Origin: Enterovibrio nigricans DSM 22720
Lineage (GTDB): Bacteria; Pseudomonadota; Gammaproteobacteria; Enterobacterales; Vibrionaceae
Length of the DNA stretch: 64,000 nucleotides
Direction: 5' to 3'
Assembly: GCF_900167155.1 (NCBI RefSeq)
Contig: NZ_FUXU01000012.1
Location: 18,826-82,825 of the forward strand
Each line of letters starts with the position of its first letter. Within the stretch, counting starts at the first letter, position 1. Shown here in pieces: positions 60,365 through 64,000 of the stretch. The notes beneath the pieces were generated by a model. The model did not search any database. It saw nothing but the letters and a program-made list of their open reading frames with translations, and was not told the origin of the DNA. The translations under genes were made by a program, and so were the position numbers.

Positions 60365-61006
60365 TTACTTCCCGCAGCACTTCTTGAATTTTTTGCCACT
60401 GCCACACGGGCAAGCATCATTTCGGCCGACCGATTTATATGGGTTAACAGCCTGAGCACCCGAACCTTGTTGAACTTCATCAGCCGCAAGTGCCACTTCA
60501 TTAATCATGACTTCAAGTTGCTTGTAGTACTTCTCTGGTGAAGGAAGCGAAGAAAGCCCAGCTTTTCTCATCTGTGCCAAGGTGCCCTCTTCATCATGAA
60601 GAAACAACATAGTCGTCATCAACGCAGATAGCATTCGACGGCTGCCATCAGACACTGTCACTTCCTGCCATGCGGGTTCAATGTGCGGCCAAACTGCCAG
60701 AAAGCCCTCAGAAAACGCTAAATGAGCGTCATTGCGCTCACTGTCCAACGAGAGTACGTCAGGCAGTACGTATTGATGTCTCATGAGTAGTGCGTATTGT
60801 TGTTCAAAACGCACCATTATCGCTTTCTTTTGGTCTAGAGTGACTGCTTCAACATCGTCTTCATCCATGCCTGCAGTCTGAAGAATGGGCAGCCAAGTAT
60901 CAGGGTCTAACGGTGCAGGTGACAGATTTGCCGCTAGCAACGCCCCTTCAATAAAGCTCGCAGGCATGCCTTCCCAATCTTGGGGCATTTCAATCAGTGT
61001 GTTCAT
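60365..61006 (-). CDS. YecA/UPF0149-family SEC-C protein
   Basis: A 213-residue cytoplasmic protein with a helical UPF0149 (YecA) domain and a C-terminal SEC-C zinc motif, CPCGSGKKFKKCCGK, preceded by GRNDA, as found at the C-terminus of SecA. Function unknown. It is translationally coupled to the Nudix gene downstream. The gene is single upstream. Confidence 0.88.
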   Translation of the reverse strand: MNTLIEMPQDWEGMPASFIEGALLAANLSPAPLDPDTWLPILQTAGMDEDDVEAVTLDQKKAIMVRFEQQYALLMRHQYVLPDVLSLDSERNDAHLAFSEGFLAVWPHIEPAWQEVTVSDGSRRMLSALMTTMLFLHDEEGTLAQMRKAGLSSLPSPEKYYKQLEVMINEVALAADEVQQGSGAQAVNPYKSVGRNDACPCGSGKKFKKCCGK

Positions 61007-61249
61007 TGCAACTCTCGGTTAAACCAAAACAGTGGATCATATACATCCACCTCAGTAAGTCCAGTAATTGAAATACCTTCCTTACGTCTTACTCTCGCTC
61101 GTCTTCTAAACGTTAAGCGTCAAGGAATACATAAAGTAAAAAGTGCGCGTTCATTCTCTTCGCTTCATCCAATATTCCATCTAAGATATTGAATGTATTT
61201 ACGCAATTCGTGTTAGCCTACGCCCAATTGCTTATTGAAGGAAATTGCA

Positions 61250-61923
61250 GTGTCTTCGTCTAGAAGCGTTATCATCGCTGGCGCAACAGGTTTAGTTGGC
61301 GACGAGTTACTCCATCAACTTCTTGGTGATCCCGATGTGTACACATTCATGTCGTCACACGCCGTCCTATCGCAATTACCTCAGAAAAAATCATCATCCA
61401 TCTCAGTCAGGATCTGTCTGTGACCCATTGGCAGCCCCAGTGGCCGGTGCCTCTTCAGGGATATATTGCTCTGGGAACCACCCTCAAGCAGGTAGGTTCA
61501 AAACAAGCATTGGAAGAGGTGGATTTTCACTTAGTCGTGAAGGTCGCGAGAATGATGGCAGTGGTTGGTGTAAAGCATTTAGCCGTTGTTTCTAGCATGG
61601 GAAGCCACCCTTGGTCACCATCGCACTATCTCCGCTGTAAAGGCAAGATGGAGCGGTCACTGACCGATATGAGATTCGAGAGGCTGCTTTTTGCTAGACC
61701 TGGCCCCCTTTTAGGTGAGCGTGAAACACTGCGCACCGATGAGCAGGCCTTGAAGCGCATACTGCCTTTTATTTCTCCGTTTCTTGCCGGTCCTTTGGCA
61801 GATTTCGAACCAGTAGAAGCCGTCCGGGTCGCAAAATCCATGATAAAAACACTGACTGAAGAAAAGTGGCCAGGCCGTTTTGATTTCCGAATACTACCAG
61901 GAAAGGTATTGAATCAAGGCTAG
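61250..61923 (+). pseudogene. NAD(P)-binding (YbjT-like) protein gene with one-base frameshift
   Basis: A Rossmann-fold oxidoreductase-like protein. GTG at 61250, preceded by AAGGAA, begins MSSSRSVIIAGATGLVGDELL. This frame ends in a stop at 61421-61423, but the family continuation (VHIHVVTRRPIA, THWQPQWPVPLQG, CLGTTLKQVG-like AL-GTTLKQVGSK, SSMGSHPWSPSHYL) lies in the frame one base back from about 61339. A one-base deletion around 61337-61340 (for example one G lost in GATGTGGTAC) restores the full frame to 61923. Otherwise intact. Function of the family member unknown. Confidence 0.85.
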
Positions 61924-61965
61924 TTTAGGTAAATGATTGCACCCGTTGATACGGTTAAAACAATG

Positions 61966-61996
61966 AAAAAGGCAGACGTTTAGCGTCTGCCTTTTT
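61966..61996 (+). terminator. Rho-independent terminator
   Basis: AAAAAGGCAGACG/CGTCTGCCTTTTT, a 13-bp perfect stem with T run, after the NAD(P)-binding gene and before the convergent dusC. Confidence 0.93.
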
Positions 61997-62040
61997 ATTG
62001 GCTCAAAGAGACGGTTAGCTGTCCGCTATCAACATCATAT

Positions 62041-63000
62041 TCAAACGTTATCAGCTCGCGACAAAGCGTCTTCAATAATGCCCAGAATTTGTTGCTTATT
62101 TTTTAACGCGCGGATGTCAGAAAACAACGCGCGGGCATCGGGGTATTCAACTTGCAGATACCGAAACCATTGCTTAACACGGTTTGGGTAGTACATACCT
62201 TTGTCACCCTGAATTTCAAATTCTGAATATCGTACAAGAAGAACCAGCACTTGATGCCAACTCATTGGTACCTGGTCGTCTTTGATATGGGAAGCGAGGT
62301 TCGGCATATTTAGCGCGCCGCGACACACCATTAACTGATCGCTGCCCGTCATCTCTGCACATTTCAACGCATCAGCTCTGCTCCATATGTCACCATTCGC
62401 AGTAACTGGAATCGTTAAACGCTGAGAAATGTCACCAATTAAATCCCACCGCACAGTACCGGGCTTATAGGCGTCCGCTTTACTTCTACCATGCACAACG
62501 ATTTCATTCGCCCCCCCAGACTGGACGGCATCTACAATTTCTCGATATGGCGAACAATCATCGAATCCTAGCCTAACCTTGGCACTCACTACGTGCTCTG
62601 ACGACACCGAATCACGCACAGCCTTAACGACTTTGTATATGAGCTCCGGTTCTTTCAGGAGCGCCGCACCACCTTTGTTACCGTTAACCGTTTTAGACGG
62701 ACAGCCAAAATTAATATCGATCCCTGAGGAACCAAGCTCAGTGGCGAGAGCGGCATTCTCTGCCATATATTCTGGCGCTTGACCGAGAAGTTGAACACGT
62801 ACAGGAGTACCCGATAAGGTTTTACCTCCATTATTCAGTTCAGGGCTGAGCTTATGAAATACACGCGGGGGAAGTTTCGCATCCACGACACGAACAAACT
62901 CCGTAACACAGAGATCGTAAGGGTTAATTTCGGTCAGAATTTGACGCATGAGTGGGTCAAGAACCCCCTCCATTGGGCCTAAAATCAGTTTCAATCTCAC
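62041..63000 (-). CDS. dusC: tRNA-dihydrouridine(16) synthase DusC
   Basis: A 319-residue FMN enzyme reducing uridine 16 in tRNA. Catalytic Cys in FGCPSKTVNGNKGG; also PMEGVLDPLMRQ and VHGRSKADAYKPG. The start is a GTG at 63000 (MRLKLILGPMEG) by alignment with E. coli (315 residues); TTG 62994 is possible. The open frame extends 30 codons upstream without support. Confidence 0.93.
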   Translation of the reverse strand: MRLKLILGPMEGVLDPLMRQILTEINPYDLCVTEFVRVVDAKLPPRVFHKLSPELNNGGKTLSGTPVRVQLLGQAPEYMAENAALATELGSSGIDINFGCPSKTVNGNKGGAALLKEPELIYKVVKAVRDSVSSEHVVSAKVRLGFDDCSPYREIVDAVQSGGANEIVVHGRSKADAYKPGTVRWDLIGDISQRLTIPVTANGDIWSRADALKCAEMTGSDQLMVCRGALNMPNLASHIKDDQVPMSWHQVLVLLVRYSEFEIQGDKGMYYPNRVKQWFRYLQVEYPDARALFSDIRALKNKQQILGIIEDALSRADNV

Positions 63001-63342
63001 TGACCTCGAGTCATCGGCACGAAGAGCATAGTTTGGCGCACGGTGTAAATCACTTCTTTCATATAGGTAACTCAGAAACACTATCAACACGATTCGTCGT
63101 AACGAAATGAGCGGCTAAGCCCTTCCCTATCAACGATGAGGGCGTATGGTACTTGAATTAGAACGACAAGAGTACCATCCCGCATCCAGAGGGAATAATG
63201 CAGAGGTGCCGGGGTTAAAAGGATGGAGGGGAGGAAGGGGCCATAACATCGGCCCTCAGTCCTAAAATCTCAACATATCGCGATTAATTTTCAAACGGTT
63301 TTCATTTGGCAAATAGACATCAAAGTTTAGTTGTGTTGAATG
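63001..63342. other. Intergenic region between dusC and the XRE regulator
   Basis: No gene seen. It has ATGGTACT/AGTACCAT (63146-63153, 63171-63178) and GGGCC/GGCCC (63239-63256) inverted repeats, and a purine-rich patch at 63205-63245. The regulator's terminator and the dusC promoter must lie here; I cannot tell them apart. Confidence 0.4.
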
Positions 63343-63762
63343 CTAGTTCACCACGCATAGCCCCATCGGGTTATAAACGTCTCTTTCATTGGCAAATTTA
63401 TTGCTGTACGAAACCATCATGGATGCCATTTGGGTGCTGTTTTTCAATAGCTCAATACGGGCTGACTCAGGAAGTTTCGAAAGAATCATCATGAAGTCCA
63501 TCACATCTTTACTGTCTCTTACACTTTGATAGTCGTCATGGTCTCGGACATCTTCCAAAAACCACATAATCGGCATTTTAGTAATTTCAGCGATTTCCAT
63601 TAACGTTGTGGTTTTAGCCGCCGTTTTACCGTTCTCAATATCTAAATAGGTCTGTCTCGCAATATTTAACTCTTTAGCCATAAAAACTTGTGTTTTGTGT
63701 GCCATTTCTCTTGCGGTTCTGATTTTGTTAGCAATCTTCTTTTTTGACAGTTCCATATCCAT
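63343..63762 (-). CDS. XRE-family helix-turn-helix regulator
   Basis: A 139-residue protein with an N-terminal Cro/C1-type helix-turn-helix at about residues 11-65 (MAHKTQVFMAKELNIARQTYLDIENGKTAAKT quoted in part: KELNIARQTYLDIENG). The C-terminal half is helical (MMILSKLPESARIELLKN). Such regulators commonly control neighbouring accessory genes; it is divergent from a tiny ORF at the window edge. No ligand or partner is known. Confidence 0.8.
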   Translation of the reverse strand: MDMELSKKKIANKIRTAREMAHKTQVFMAKELNIARQTYLDIENGKTAAKTTTLMEIAEITKMPIMWFLEDVRDHDDYQSVRDSKDVMDFMMILSKLPESARIELLKNSTQMASMMVSYSNKFANERDVYNPMGLCVVN

Positions 63763-63800
63763 TTATTCACCTATTGTGTCGAATTAATTCAAAAATGCCC

Positions 63801-63819
63801 ACACTAACTCTCTTAGTGT
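63801..63819. promoter_or_regulatory. Inverted repeat in the XRE/ORF divergent gap
   Basis: ACACTAA-N5-TTAGTGT lies 38 bases upstream of the XRE gene start, the right size for a dimeric Cro-type operator. A second palindrome GAATTAATTC lies at 63781-63790. Confidence 0.5.
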
Positions 63820-63897
63820 TTTTCATATCAATAGTTATGTGCCTCAAAAAATATGGATATATTTCACCTTCCTTATAAAAAGAGAAAAGGTAGTACA

Positions 63898-63984
63898 ATG
63901 AACCATATTATTTTGAACAACAGAAAATACCGTTACACCGTGAGTGAGAATGACTGGCTTTGTTGCTTAAATCGATGGAACTAA
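63898..63984 (+). CDS. Small ORF (28 aa) divergent from the XRE regulator
   Basis: ATG 63898 to TAA 63984 encodes 28 residues (MNHIILNNRKYRYTVSEN onward). A ribosome-binding site AAGG lies eight bases upstream. It may be the start of a larger gene with an early stop, a leader peptide, or chance. The window ends 16 bases later, so it cannot be judged. Confidence 0.3.
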   Translation: MNHIILNNRKYRYTVSENDWLCCLNRWN

Positions 63985-64000
63985 ATCTAGAAGCTACGAT

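Overview
The window looks like about 64 kb of chromosome from a marine gamma-proteobacterium of the family Vibrionaceae (Vibrio/Photobacterium/Enterovibrio/Grimontia-like; I cannot fix the genus). The reasons are a VolA-type surface lipase, a FadR about 44 residues longer than the E. coli protein, a DUF2989 lipoprotein, and several familiar gene neighbourhoods: grxD/sodB, asd/nhaC, yejK/yejL-yejM followed by tRNA-Pro, sppA-ansA/yeaC, msrB/gapA-yeaD, yeaG-yeaH-ycgB and fadR/nhaB-dsbB.

Layout. 0-11 kb: VolA lipase, a Na+/H+ antiporter-family protein, monothiol glutaredoxin, Fe-superoxide dismutase, aspartate-semialdehyde dehydrogenase, a broken nhaC, and a yjiH-yjiG permease pair with an M20 peptidase. 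11-26 kb, all on the minus strand: a C4-dicarboxylate TRAP system (dctPQM) and, upstream of it, a ten-gene run that reads as a complete polyol uptake and catabolism operon. That run has a SorC-type regulator, a binding protein with a Tat-like signal, two permeases, two different ATPases, an FGGY kinase, a 2-hydroxyacid dehydrogenase, a class II aldolase and a GlpD-type FAD dehydrogenase. 26-31 kb: ygbA (with an FNR-like box and an SD-occluding hairpin), a hybrid histidine kinase and a membrane-anchored Hpt protein. 31-45 kb: housekeeping genes (yejK, yejL, yejM, tRNA-Pro(GGG), a TSUP permease, a diguanylate cyclase, topB, ydjA, fadH, sppA, ansA, yeaC). 45-57 kb: a broken RTX-repeat protein, a DUF2989 lipoprotein, msrB, gapA, yeaD and the yeaG-yeaH-ycgB stress kinase cluster. 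57-64 kb: fadR, nhaB, dsbB, a Nudix hydrolase, a SEC-C protein, a broken NAD(P)-binding protein, dusC, and at the edge an XRE regulator facing a tiny ORF.

Two things stand out. First, four genes each carry exactly one disabling lesion in otherwise well-preserved sequence: nhaC (in-frame TAG), the RTX gene (in-frame TGA), yeaH (frameshift at a CCC-C run) and an NAD(P)-binding protein gene (one-base deletion). This means either recent gene decay or residual sequence errors. Second, the polyol operon has an importer with two unlike ATPases, one of which has lost several canonical ATP-hydrolysis residues. The operon's substrate cannot be read from the sequence; erythritol or another C4/C5 polyol is the best guess. 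Most starts given here were re-chosen from ribosome-binding sites, overlaps or family alignment recalled from memory. No database search was possible.
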